Below are positions 1-7,963 of a DNA stretch of 55,422 nt, in pieces. The stretch is from Crocinitomicaceae bacterium (lineage in GTDB: Bacteria; Bacteroidota; Bacteroidia; Flavobacteriales_D; Crocinitomicaceae): the NCBI GenBank assembly GCA_014762645.1, contig JABURP010000076.1, forward strand, positions 1 to 55,422. Direction: 5' to 3'. Within the stretch, counting starts at the first letter, position 1; each line of letters starts with the position of its first letter. The position numbers and the translations under genes were made by a program. Under the pieces are notes generated by a model. That model made no database searches. It worked only from the letters and a program-made list of their open reading frames with translations, and was not told where the DNA came from.

Positions 1-1
1 T

Positions 2-874
2 GTACCTACCTCGATTGAAGAGTTCATTGAACTTGTCAGCGAGGAGGATAGGGATTATTTTTCCAAGTACATATACCGGATGATCAACGAACAAATTGGC
101 TTTGATATTGATATTAGTTTTGACACCCCAAAAAACAAGGTTAAGTATGTGCGAATAATTTGCAGGGCCGTTAAGTATGACAAAGGGATAGTTAAAATTA
201 TTGGTACACTACAGGATGTCACCGAAAAAGTAAAAGTGTTAGAAAAGATTGCGATTACAATTCTTGAAACTTTGGATAGAGAGCGTGCTCATATTTCAAG
301 TGAAATTCACGATTCTTTGACCCAAAAACTGAGCATTGTTAGTCTTCATCTTAAAAATATTTCAAAGAAGAATGAAGTCATAATGCACAATGAGCAGTAC
401 CAGCAAACATTAACCTACCTTGATGAAGCGATTGACGAAAGCCGTTCAATTGCCCATAATCTAATGCCTCAATCCATCAAGAAATTTGGTTTAGTAGCTT
501 CTATTGAGGAATTAATTGAATCGGTGGAAAGTGATGAGTCACCGAATATTCAATTTACATATAATGAAGAGCGCAGGTTAGATTCATATACAGAACTCCA
601 GCTTTTCAGAATTGTTCAGGAAGCACTTCAAAATATATTGAAACACGCAAAGGCCACATCAGTTGATATTAGCCTGGAGTTCAATGAGTCCCTTCATCTG
701 ATAATTAAAGACAACGGGGTGGGCTTTGTACCCATTGAGAAAATAGACACGACCGAACATCTTGGGTTAAGCACCATGCATTACCGTGCTCAACAACTGC
801 ATGCAGATTTAGTCATTGAAAGTGAAAAAAACCAGGGAACAACGATTAAAGTAACATTGAAAAATGCCAGATAA
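2..874 (+). CDS. Sensor histidine kinase (NarX/HisKA_3 type), 5' truncated
   Basis: The reading frame is open to the left edge, so the N-terminus is missing; 290 residues are visible. They start inside a PAS/PAC-like region ending in a typical 'LQDVTEK' exit, followed by a HisKA_3 dimerisation helix with the phospho-acceptor His in 'SEIHDSL' (codon at 308-310), and a HATPase_c domain with the N-box 'RIVQEALQNILKHAKA' and the G1 box 'IKDNGVGF'. No membrane segment is visible in the retained part. The stop overlaps the start of the downstream NarL-type regulator by 11 bases, so the two should be translationally coupled and form a cognate pair: the kinase autophosphorylates on His and passes phosphate to that regulator. 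The ligand cannot be inferred. An internal ATG at position 80 is not the real start because PAS sequence continues upstream of it. Confidence 0.9.
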   Translation, partial: VPTSIEEFIELVSEEDRDYFSKYIYRMINEQIGFDIDISFDTPKNKVKYVRIICRAVKYDKGIVKIIGTLQDVTEKVKVLEKIAITILETLDRERAHISSEIHDSLTQKLSIVSLHLKNISKKNEVIMHNEQYQQTLTYLDEAIDESRSIAHNLMPQSIKKFGLVASIEELIESVESDESPNIQFTYNEERRLDSYTELQLFRIVQEALQNILKHAKATSVDISLEFNESLHLIIKDNGVGFVPIEKIDTTEHLGLSTMHYRAQQLHADLVIESEKNQGTTIKVTLKNAR

Positions 875-1535
875 GAGCTCTACGATAGGTATATTTTTTG
901 TGGAAGATCACGAAATTGTTCGTGAAGGCTTGATTAGTTTAGTCAAGGACAATAAAGACTTCCAAATTATTGGAGAAGCCTCTAATGGTGTTGAAGCAAT
1001 TCATATTATCAAAGAGTCAGAAATTAAGCCGGATGTAGTGCTCACAGATATCGAAATGCCAGTACTGGATGGCATTGAGTTAACCAAAGTTTTACACAAA
1101 GAATATGGTGGATCGATACGCGTTGTTGCGCTAAGTATGATCAAGCGTAAAACGTATGTCAAAAAAATGCTTCAAGCAGGTGCACTTGGATACATGCTTA
1201 AAAATTGTCACTCATCTCAACTTGAGGAAGCCATACATCAGGTATACAATGGTCAAACTTATTTTTGTGCCGAAGTGAGTCAAATGGTGATGGAAGAATT
1301 GCTTGGTTCCTCAAAAAGCAGAAACACATCCAATGATCTCACAAACAGAGAAAAGGAAGTGTTGGAACTAATTGTCAAAGATTTTAGTAACCAGGAAATA
1401 GCCGATCAACTTTTTATTAGTGTCCGGACAGTTGAGACACATAAACAAAACCTGATCTCTAAAACCGGGGTAAAAAGTGTTGCCGGACTTGTTGTATACG
1501 CCATTCAACATGGCTTAACCAGTGTTAACGATTAG
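864..1535 (+). CDS. NarL/FixJ-family response regulator
   Basis: 223 residues. An N-terminal receiver (about 1-125) has the acidic pair in 'FVEDHE', the phospho-acceptor Asp62 in 'VLTDIEMP' and the conserved Lys in 'GYMLKN'. A C-terminal LuxR-type helix-turn-helix (about 155-215) contains 'LTNREKEVLELI' and 'SVRTVETHKQNL'. It is a DNA-binding partner of the kinase whose 3' end it overlaps. The degenerate receiver gene and a LytS-type kinase follow on the same strand. Three related inverted repeats directly downstream (1536-1602) are candidate binding sites for it, by position only. No target genes are shown by the sequence itself. Confidence 0.93.
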   Translation: MPDKSSTIGIFFVEDHEIVREGLISLVKDNKDFQIIGEASNGVEAIHIIKESEIKPDVVLTDIEMPVLDGIELTKVLHKEYGGSIRVVALSMIKRKTYVKKMLQAGALGYMLKNCHSSQLEEAIHQVYNGQTYFCAEVSQMVMEELLGSSKSRNTSNDLTNREKEVLELIVKDFSNQEIADQLFISVRTVETHKQNLISKTGVKSVAGLVVYAIQHGLTSVND

Positions 1536-1602
1536 GGTAAATACCGTATTTTTTCAGGTTTTCTACGTAAATCACGTATTAGTGTATTTCAGTAAATCAC
1601 TG
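1536..1602. promoter_or_regulatory. Array of three related short inverted repeats
   Basis: Three hyphenated palindromes sit between the response-regulator stop and the next gene: GGTA-AA-TACC (1536-1545), TACGT-AAATC-ACGTA (1564-1578) and CAGT-AAATC-ACTG (1590-1602). The last two share the core GTAAATCAC although their outer arm bases differ in a compensating way. Centres are about 30 and 25 bases apart. Two-fold symmetry and spacing suit a dimeric LuxR/NarL-type regulator. The compensated arms could instead indicate small RNA hairpins. Binding is an inference. Confidence 0.45.
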
Positions 1603-1651
1603 TTTTCCATCGCTTCATATTGCACGATCTTTACATTAAATTCAAAACCTG

Positions 1652-1999
1652 ATGCAAGTCATATTTATTGGAAAACAAAAGAGCTACCTTCAGGCATATG
1701 CTCAGAATATTGAAATTCGAGATTTTAGCGTTTATTTTATTACGGAAGAAGAATTTAGCGAGCAGAAACTCCTTCCGAATATAGATGTAATAATTGCGGA
1801 TGTGGATCATTGTGATGAACGTCTTGAAAAACGTGTCAATCTATTTCGGTCCTATTATCCAAATGCCCAAATATGGGGTGTTTTTAATTTCAAGAGTGCC
1901 GTGCTTAGCAACAATTTGCTTAAAATGGGAATGACAAGGTTAATAAGCAAAGATGACGATATCACGCACTTACTTGAACAGCAAAACATAACACAATAA
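1652..1999 (+). CDS. Degenerate receiver-like (CheY-fold) protein
   Basis: 115 residues with the rhythm of a stand-alone receiver domain: an N-terminal beta strand 'MQVIFIGKQ', an acidic 'DVIIADVDHCD' where the phospho-acceptor region would be, and a C-terminal 'MGMTRLISKDDDI' resembling the receiver Lys loop. The usual N-terminal acidic pair is absent ('GKQK'), so phosphorylation, if any, would be atypical. It lies between a NarL-type regulator and a LytS-type kinase and may act as an adaptor or phosphate sink for one of them; that is inference from fold-like features and context. The start is the ATG just after the inverted-repeat array. Confidence 0.55.
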   Translation: MQVIFIGKQKSYLQAYAQNIEIRDFSVYFITEEEFSEQKLLPNIDVIIADVDHCDERLEKRVNLFRSYYPNAQIWGVFNFKSAVLSNNLLKMGMTRLISKDDDITHLLEQQNITQ

Positions 2000-2027
2000 T
2001 TACTACTTAACCCAATGAAAAAACGCT

Positions 2028-3488
2028 ATGAAAAAGCAAAAAGTTAATCTATTACATATCACCTGCTTTACCCTTTTTGCCCTGATCTTCATTGTGGACC
2101 TTTACCTTCCTTTGGGAGTAGCAACAGGGATATTATATGTTCCTGTTATCCTTATTGCCAGGCTTCTAAATGAACGATCATTTCTAATCAATTATGCGGC
2201 TCTTTCTACGGTGCTGATAATTATTGGATACATTCTTTCAGAACCTCACGGTTATCCATTCCATGTGTTTTTGAATCGAAGTTTTTCGGTTTTTTCGGTT
2301 TGGGCTATTGCCATAGGATCATACAAATATCTTACGGCGAAAGTAGAAAAGCTTGTTGAAGAGCAAAAACATTTGCGCATATCAAATATCATAGCTTCGA
2401 TTCACGCGAGCATTGCCATAATTGATCAGGATGGTATAATCAGAGAAACTAACGAAAAATGGAGTGCATTGATGGTTGACAATGAATATGATCTTATTGG
2501 TAAACCCGTAGACACCAATATTTTCAAACTAAAAAGAGATGTTAACCGCACAATTCTTAAGGATTCCTTTGATGCAATTAAAACAGTAAACAGTATTTTA
2601 AATGGCCTTACAACAGAGGAAATTACTGAAATACAATTAACTTCAGGCGAATGGTTTCGCGTTCACATCTCTAGAATAGAAGGAGGAAAAGGTGCAGTGG
2701 TATGCTGTTTTGAAATTACCAAGGAGAAGCAACTGGACAGAGCAGTACTACAGTCCCGTTGTCATTTATACAGCTCACAACTCAACCCCCACTTTATATT
2801 CAATTCTTTAAGCTCAGTTCAGTACTATATTTTGGATCATCAGGTGGAAAGTGCCATTGATTATCTGTCCTCCTTTGCCCAACTTATGCGAGCTACACTT
2901 GAAAACTCCTTCCATACTTTAATTCCCATTGAAAAAGAAATTGACTATTTAAAGAAATACATTGACCTTGAAAAATTGCGGTCAGAAGCATTCATTGAGC
3001 ATACTATTGAGATTGTAGGGGGTGATCCTGAAGAAATACTGATCCCGCCAATGTTACTGCAACCCTTTATAGAAAATGCCATTGTACATGGGTTATCTGC
3101 CAACGTTGAAAACAAACATCTCTCTATTAAATTTGATGTGAAAAAATCATCCGTAACCTGTATAGTAGAAGATAATGGTACCGGAAGACCCAAAATTACA
3201 AGTGCATCAATTGCTGCAAATACTATAAGGCCATCACGAGGAATACAACTGATCAATGCTAAATTAACAACGCTAAATGCACTTTACGGTGGCGGCTTCA
3301 AACTGGATGTTGTGGACAAGTTAAAACCAGACGGAAGCGCGGCTGGCACTAAAATAATGCTTAGTATGCCACGCTTGTATGAAACCAATGGATATAGTTT
3401 GAATGTCTCTCAACCATCAGCACAGCCCGAAAACTATGCCGCTTTTCTTTTGAGGCGTCTTCGGACAAGTGACTTTAAATACTCATAG
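2028..3488 (+). CDS. LytS/YehU-type membrane sensor histidine kinase with PAS domain
   Basis: 486 residues. Four hydrophobic helices (about 8-28, 30-47, 52-70, 80-98) form a membrane sensor module. A PAS-like domain follows (about 118-232), then the His_kinase (PF06580) segment with phospho-acceptor His255 in 'QLNPHFIFNSL', and a HATPase with 'PPMLLQPFIENAIVHGL' and 'VEDNGTGR'. Kinases of this class normally signal to LytTR response regulators; no receiver-LytTR gene lies beside it, although a membrane LytTR protein lies at 10990-11901. The last ~30 residues extend beyond the ATPase domain, and the gene's last 55 bases overlap the convergent crtYcd gene. A closer ATG at 2015 is out of frame. 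Confidence 0.9.
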   Translation: MKKQKVNLLHITCFTLFALIFIVDLYLPLGVATGILYVPVILIARLLNERSFLINYAALSTVLIIIGYILSEPHGYPFHVFLNRSFSVFSVWAIAIGSYKYLTAKVEKLVEEQKHLRISNIIASIHASIAIIDQDGIIRETNEKWSALMVDNEYDLIGKPVDTNIFKLKRDVNRTILKDSFDAIKTVNSILNGLTTEEITEIQLTSGEWFRVHISRIEGGKGAVVCCFEITKEKQLDRAVLQSRCHLYSSQLNPHFIFNSLSSVQYYILDHQVESAIDYLSSFAQLMRATLENSFHTLIPIEKEIDYLKKYIDLEKLRSEAFIEHTIEIVGGDPEEILIPPMLLQPFIENAIVHGLSANVENKHLSIKFDVKKSSVTCIVEDNGTGRPKITSASIAANTIRPSRGIQLINAKLTTLNALYGGGFKLDVVDKLKPDGSAAGTKIMLSMPRLYETNGYSLNVSQPSAQPENYAAFLLRRLRTSDFKYS

Positions 3489-4138
3489 GTAACAATATTC
3501 AATGTGATGAGGCTAAAGCCATATAAGGCATCCTCTAATGGTATGGTACCCATTCTCAGTTGTGAAAATTGGGTGTAGCTATACCACACAACCGGATCAG
3601 CTAACATAAACCCCGTCAAAATTCCATTGACCAAAAGAAAAGGCACAAATGCAAAGGTAAAAGCCAATGGAACAAATCTGTAATTTTCTATATCACTGTA
3701 GATCAAAGCAAGTACAATTATTGAAGTTGCTACTGCCGAATCGGTATACCATTTTCCAAACCCATTGACCTCAATAAAAAAAGCATAGAACAACAGCACC
3801 ATTGCAAAGCCGTAATTGAACCATTTCAACTTTACCTTTTTAAAATAAAACTTCACACATTCATAGATGAAGGTGCAGGCAAAAGGAACAACAAAAAAGA
3901 ACAACACTTCTTCCAACGGCAGGTGGCCTAAATAAACACCCAATAAATACTGGTCATTAAAACCCCATACACCGTGCAACGTAAAAAACTGATCCCACAA
4001 CAAAAATGGAATTGAAACCACAAAAGCAGATAATAAAACCCATTTCCAATTTCTGGAATAAGCCACTTTCTTATCAAAACTCAACACCAAAGGGAAAAGA
4101 ACTGTAAAAAACAATAAGATGAGATAGAGCAGTTTCAT
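3434..4138 (-). CDS. crtYcd: Fusion-type lycopene cyclase (CrtYcd)
   Basis: 234 residues, strongly hydrophobic, about 6-7 membrane helices. It carries two copies of the heterodimeric-type cyclase motif: PLEE at 74-77 and PLED at 200-203. The CrtYc and CrtYd halves, separate in some actinobacteria, are therefore fused, as reported for some Bacteroidota. Predicted reaction: cyclisation of a psi-end of lycopene (or of an acyclic hydroxylated intermediate) to a beta ring. I place the start at the ATG that overlaps the crtZ stop in ATGA rather than 19 codons upstream. It is the last gene of the carotenoid operon and overlaps the convergent LytS-type kinase gene by 55 bases. The cyclase could act on one or both ends; operon context favours one. 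Confidence 0.88.
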   Translation of the reverse strand: MKLLYLILLFFTVLFPLVLSFDKKVAYSRNWKWVLLSAFVVSIPFLLWDQFFTLHGVWGFNDQYLLGVYLGHLPLEEVLFFFVVPFACTFIYECVKFYFKKVKLKWFNYGFAMVLLFYAFFIEVNGFGKWYTDSAVATSIIVLALIYSDIENYRFVPLAFTFAFVPFLLVNGILTGFMLADPVVWYSYTQFSQLRMGTIPLEDALYGFSLITLNIVTYEYLKSLVRRRLKRKAA

Positions 4139-4596
4139 TTCTCTAGTTTTTGTTCTTTTAAATATTTCAATGGGACAAGGAGCATCCCAAAACATTTCCC
4201 GTCTTCTTTTTCCATTTTCTTGTGGTGTATTTTATGTGCTTTGCGGATTGCTCTAAAATACCTGTTACTGGTACGGTCAAACCACTTGAACCTCCTGTGA
4301 ATTAATACATCATGAACCAAAAAGTAAGCAACCCCATAAAACGCAATACCTATTCCAATGCCTACCACAGGGTAATTTTGAGCCATTAAGCCAAACATGA
4401 TACAAAGCCAGGAAGGCACGGCATAAATCAGAAAGAACAAATCGTTCTTTTCAAATCTTCCTTTTGATGGTCGGTGGTGATCTTCATGTAATACCCACAA
4501 AAATCCATGCATTACATATTTATGCGTCAACCAGGCCATAATTTCCATACCGCAGAAAGAAAGTAGTATCGCTATTATCATCATTAGTAAATTCAT
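4135..4596 (-). CDS. crtZ: Beta-carotene 3-hydroxylase CrtZ (fatty-acid-hydroxylase superfamily)
   Basis: 153 residues with the complete di-iron histidine set of CrtZ: HKYVMH (His25, His30), HEDHH (37, 40, 41), HDVLIH (95, 100) and HKIHH (121, 124, 125), placed between about four membrane helices. It adds a 3-hydroxyl to a beta-ionone ring. The start chosen is the ATG sharing ATGA with the upstream cruF stop; a 13-codon longer frame exists but would sit deeper inside cruF. Its stop overlaps the crtYcd start in the same way. All ligands are present, so it should be active. Confidence 0.95.
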   Translation of the reverse strand: MNLLMMIIAILLSFCGMEIMAWLTHKYVMHGFLWVLHEDHHRPSKGRFEKNDLFFLIYAVPSWLCIMFGLMAQNYPVVGIGIGIAFYGVAYFLVHDVLIHRRFKWFDRTSNRYFRAIRKAHKIHHKKMEKEDGKCFGMLLVPLKYLKEQKLEK

Positions 4597-5210
4597 AATG
4601 CAACACAGGTTAAAATGGTAAAAAACAAAAACCAAATCCCATACAAATAGTGCGCGGTTCTGTTTTGACCCTTACTGTATCTGAAATAAATGAAAGAGAA
4701 CAAACTTCCAAAAACGAACCAGCACAGGTAATTGAACCAGGGAACGGTATCATTCTTCCATGACCACAACTCATAGTGTAACGCAACTTGCTCAATAACA
4801 ACATCCATTAACACGGCCAGAGCACCAGCAAGTACTGACCGGATAAGTATATGCTTTGCCATGCGATTGGCCCAATTGCAGGAACTGACAACCACCGCAT
4901 ACCAGGTTGCACCTATGATAACCGGTGTGCCAAATATCAACGGACCCATTGCTGTGTTATAGTGATAGGAACCAAACAACCATCCCGTTTGAACCCCAAT
5001 TAATTCAATGAGGAAACCACCGCAAAAAATGACCAGAAAGAGCAATAGACTTTTGCTGTTCAATTCTTCACTTAGCGCTACCAGTACTGCACTTAAGAAA
5101 ATGGTGATGTAGGAGAAATCAGGAGCCTTGGATAAATAAATAAACAAGGTAGCTCCAATAACATGAAAAACCGCCAATGCTATGGGAAATATGTTGGTTA
5201 CTTTATCCAT
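4593..5210 (-). CDS. cruF: CruF-family carotenoid 1',2'-hydratase (DUF422)
   Basis: 205 residues, about seven membrane helices, matching the DUF422/CruF family ('FIELIGVQTGWLFGSYHY', 'GTPVIIGATWY', and an acidic 'LMDVVIEQVA' segment). CruF enzymes hydrate the terminal double bond of an acyclic psi-end and leave a 1'-hydroxyl, as in myxol- and saproxanthin-type carotenoids. The ATG eight bases before the end of the upstream desaturase gene is preferred (overlap ATGGATAA). Its place between a CrtD-like desaturase and crtZ supports the role, because hydration usually precedes 3',4'-desaturation. Confidence 0.88.
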   Translation of the reverse strand: MDKVTNIFPIALAVFHVIGATLFIYLSKAPDFSYITIFLSAVLVALSEELNSKSLLLFLVIFCGGFLIELIGVQTGWLFGSYHYNTAMGPLIFGTPVIIGATWYAVVVSSCNWANRMAKHILIRSVLAGALAVLMDVVIEQVALHYELWSWKNDTVPWFNYLCWFVFGSLFSFIYFRYSKGQNRTAHYLYGIWFLFFTILTCVAL

Positions 5211-6684
5211 TTTTCTCAATGAGTTCGTCAACAATTTTGGCGGACTTCAAAACAAGTGGAATTCCTCCACCCGGATGGACCGTCCCTCCGGAAAAGTAGA
5301 TGTTTTTGTACTTTTTACATTCGTTCCCATGACGTTTCAATGAAGCCAGTTTATTGTTAAATGCTTCACCGTAAAGCGCTCCTTTATAGGCTCCGGTAAT
5401 TTCTTCCAATTGTGTTTTTGACCAATGATCTTCGTGAATAATATGCTCAGCTACATTTACGGAAAGGTGTTCTTCTAATCGCGTCAAAATCTTATCCTTA
5501 ATTTCCTCTAGTCCAACTGACGTAATGTCCACTCCGGCTGGTGTGTTAATCATAACGAACCAGTTTTGCCCATCTTCCGGTGCATCTTTCTTTTGTAGAA
5601 AAGATGAATTGTGAATATAAATTGTGGGGTCCGTTGGAATTATTTTTTGAGCAAAGAGGTCTTTAAATTCCTGAACATAATCGGATGAAAAGAAGATATT
5701 ATGTAATCCGATTTTGTCAAAGCGTTTATTCATGGCCCAGTAAAATATTAATCCGGATGTAGAACGTTCTCTAACGGCCAACTTTTGACTCTGCTTTTGA
5801 TCACCAAGTACATATTTGTAAAAATTGACGTGATCAATTGCTGAGACCAACCTTCTGGCAAATACCTCTCCATTATTTGTTGTGACTTTATACAGATCGT
5901 GATGTGCTACCGCAGAAATATTCGTTTCGTCAAAACGAATTTCAACTCCTTCTTCCAGTGCCAGTTTTTCAAGTGAATCTACAATCGTCCTCATTCCTCC
6001 TTTCGGAAAATAGGTGCCCTGATTGAGTTCCAAATGAGAAACCATGCTATAAAGACCACTTGTCTGATAAGGATCAGAACCATTGTACGTAGCAAATCTG
6101 TTAAAAATTTGAACCAATTTTTTGTTGGACAACTGTTGTTCATTGAACGCATTCAGGCTGTTCATCATTTGCCTGGAAAGTATGCGTGGATACTGCCTGA
6201 CGATTTCAGATTTTAACATATCTCTCCACGAAAGTTTTGGGCGATCAATAAAGAGATTCCCTATATCTGAGTAGAGTTCAGAAGCTTCACGTACATAATT
6301 TTCTACACCGGCTATCTCATTAAGGGTAAATTGTTTACTTAAAGCCTCAATTCTCTTGCTTGTATTGCTGTATAAGGTAAACTTGGTTCCATCTTTAAAA
6401 AAGTAACGGCAACTTTCATCCTGTTTGACATAAGTAAAGTAATCTTTAGGTCTCTTTCCGCACAGCTCAAATAACTCATCTACCAATTGAGGCATTGTGA
6501 ATAGTGAAGGTCCTTTATCCCAACGATAATTTTGCCAGCTCTTTTCATCCATTTTTCCTCCCAAACGATTATTCTTTTCGAGTAAAAGTACACGATCCCC
6601 CCTTTTTCTTCTCCTTATTGCTGTGGCTATGCCTGCGAGACCACCACCTACAACTATTGTATCGTATGTTGTTTCTGTTATCAT
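5203..6684 (-). CDS. crtD: CrtD-like carotenoid 3,4-desaturase (phytoene desaturase family)
   Basis: 493 residues. The N-terminal dinucleotide-binding motif is 'VVGGGLAGIATAIRRRKRG' with the acidic 'LLLEKNNRLGGK' that follows, and the C-terminal FAD segment is 'YFSGGTVHPGGGIPLVLKSA'. This is the CrtI/CrtD flavoprotein amine-oxidase fold. Two such genes occur in the operon. The copy next to crtB is assigned crtI, and this one, upstream of and overlapping cruF, is assigned as the 1-hydroxycarotenoid 3,4-desaturase by context; sequence alone cannot separate the two roles with certainty. The start shares four bases with the stop of the preceding small gene. Confidence 0.82.
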   Translation of the reverse strand: MITETTYDTIVVGGGLAGIATAIRRRKRGDRVLLLEKNNRLGGKMDEKSWQNYRWDKGPSLFTMPQLVDELFELCGKRPKDYFTYVKQDESCRYFFKDGTKFTLYSNTSKRIEALSKQFTLNEIAGVENYVREASELYSDIGNLFIDRPKLSWRDMLKSEIVRQYPRILSRQMMNSLNAFNEQQLSNKKLVQIFNRFATYNGSDPYQTSGLYSMVSHLELNQGTYFPKGGMRTIVDSLEKLALEEGVEIRFDETNISAVAHHDLYKVTTNNGEVFARRLVSAIDHVNFYKYVLGDQKQSQKLAVRERSTSGLIFYWAMNKRFDKIGLHNIFFSSDYVQEFKDLFAQKIIPTDPTIYIHNSSFLQKKDAPEDGQNWFVMINTPAGVDITSVGLEEIKDKILTRLEEHLSVNVAEHIIHEDHWSKTQLEEITGAYKGALYGEAFNNKLASLKRHGNECKKYKNIYFSGGTVHPGGGIPLVLKSAKIVDELIEKNG

Positions 6685-7130
6685 TTTTGATTAACCGTGG
6701 CTTTAATTAGTAATACCTGTTCTGCAGGTAGATCAGCAGCATCCAAATGCTCAAGTACGAAGTTGCGGTCGACATCTAAATCAGAGCGATATCCTAAAAA
6801 GGTAGGACTGCCATACTGTACGGCAAATCGTATATATCGAATTTCGACATTGTCCGGATAGGCCTTGACCACTTTTTCAAGCTTTTCTTTTCCTTCACTG
6901 AAGTAGCTGAGTTTGGTTCCCGGCCAGGATATATGGTTTGCCATGGTCATAATGGCTGCAGCATGATAGGCGTAAATCACCGGTTTATAATCCAGGGTAT
7001 AACCATCTGTAAATTCGAGTAGTTTTTCATTGGCAGCTTTATCTTCATGTGCCACCGTAAACAACGATCGAACCTGATCAACATCAACCTGAGCCGACAT
7101 GAAAAGGGCTATATATAACAAGGCTTTCAT
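6681..7130 (-). CDS. Small secreted protein of the carotenoid operon, unknown function
   Basis: 149 residues. A short hydrophobic N-terminus ('MKALLYIALFMSAQ') looks like a signal peptide. The mature part is mostly helical and charged, with 'YAYHAAAIMTMANHISWPG' and 'EKLEKVVKAYPDNVEIRYIR', the latter resembling a TPR-like helix pair. No known catalytic motif is visible. It is overlapped by four bases at both ends (crtB stop upstream, crtD start downstream), so its expression must be coupled to carotenoid synthesis. Possible roles are assembly or localisation of the pigment enzymes; this is speculation from position only. Confidence 0.72.
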   Translation of the reverse strand: MKALLYIALFMSAQVDVDQVRSLFTVAHEDKAANEKLLEFTDGYTLDYKPVIYAYHAAAIMTMANHISWPGTKLSYFSEGKEKLEKVVKAYPDNVEIRYIRFAVQYGSPTFLGYRSDLDVDRNFVLEHLDAADLPAEQVLLIKATVNQK

Positions 7131-7963
7131 AGTAGATTAATTGTATTTCTGAAATAAGAAGTGGCAAATAGCATGGCTTTTCGTTTGTTGGAAACACGAA
7201 TCCGACTGGACATTAAATCCGATATTGAGCGCCGTTTAATCTTTGCCAGGAGTTTTGTGTAGTATACATAACTCACGTATACGCCAAACCTTGAAGATTT
7301 TGGAAGTCTAATTATTCCTGTAAACGCTTCATTAAACTCCTCTTGAATTTCCTGCTCAATTTGTTTTTTAGACTCAGGTGTAAACCCTTTATCACCAATG
7401 TTTGGGAAGTAAACACGACCCAATCCTTCCACATCATCTTTCAGGTCTCTCAGAAAGTTCACCTTTTGAAATGCCGACCCAAGTTTCATGGCATACGGTT
7501 TAAGCTCTGCGTATTTATCTTTCTTGCCATAGACAAATACTTTTAGACACATGAGACCCACTACCTCTGCTGAACCTAAAATGTACTCTTCATAAAGATC
7601 CTGGTTGTAATCATGTGGATTCAAATCCATTTCCATGGAATGTAAAAATTGATCGATCAATTCCCGGTCAATTTCATATTTGTTTACGGTTAGCTGAAAA
7701 GCGTGTAATACTGGGTTTAGTGATATTTTAGCGTCAATCGCCCGATAGGTATCCTTTTTGAATTCATTCAATAATTCACGTTTGGGATAATCGTGGAAAG
7801 AATCGACAATTTCATCAGCAAGACGGACAAAACCGTAGATGGCATGAATGTCTTTTCTAATTTTCTTGTCAAGAAACATGACACCATGAAAAAAGGAGGT
7901 GCTGTATGTCCTGGTAACGTATTTAGATGCTAAAAATGAGTATTTATCATATAGTGTTTTCAT
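7127..7963 (-). CDS. crtB: Phytoene synthase
   Basis: 278 residues of the squalene/phytoene synthase family. Both aspartate-rich Mg-diphosphate motifs are intact: DEIVD at 50-54 and DLKDD at 173-177, the latter in 'KVNFLRDLKDDVEGLGRVYF'. The enzyme condenses two geranylgeranyl diphosphates to phytoene, the committed step of C40 carotenoids. Its start shares ATGA with the crtI stop. Length is normal for the family (about 280). The GGPP synthase gene needed upstream is not in this window. Confidence 0.96.
   Translation of the reverse strand: MKTLYDKYSFLASKYVTRTYSTSFFHGVMFLDKKIRKDIHAIYGFVRLADEIVDSFHDYPKRELLNEFKKDTYRAIDAKISLNPVLHAFQLTVNKYEIDRELIDQFLHSMEMDLNPHDYNQDLYEEYILGSAEVVGLMCLKVFVYGKKDKYAELKPYAMKLGSAFQKVNFLRDLKDDVEGLGRVYFPNIGDKGFTPESKKQIEQEIQEEFNEAFTGIIRLPKSSRFGVYVSYVYYTKLLAKIKRRSISDLMSSRIRVSNKRKAMLFATSYFRNTINLL

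Noticed and set aside
1522-1713. 63-codon frame starting inside the end of the response-regulator gene
   Set aside because: It runs through the inverted repeats and into another frame of the receiver-like gene, with no domain or signal.
2945-3256. 103-codon minus-strand frame within the LytS-type kinase
   Set aside because: It lies wholly opposite the conserved kinase domains and shows no independent features.
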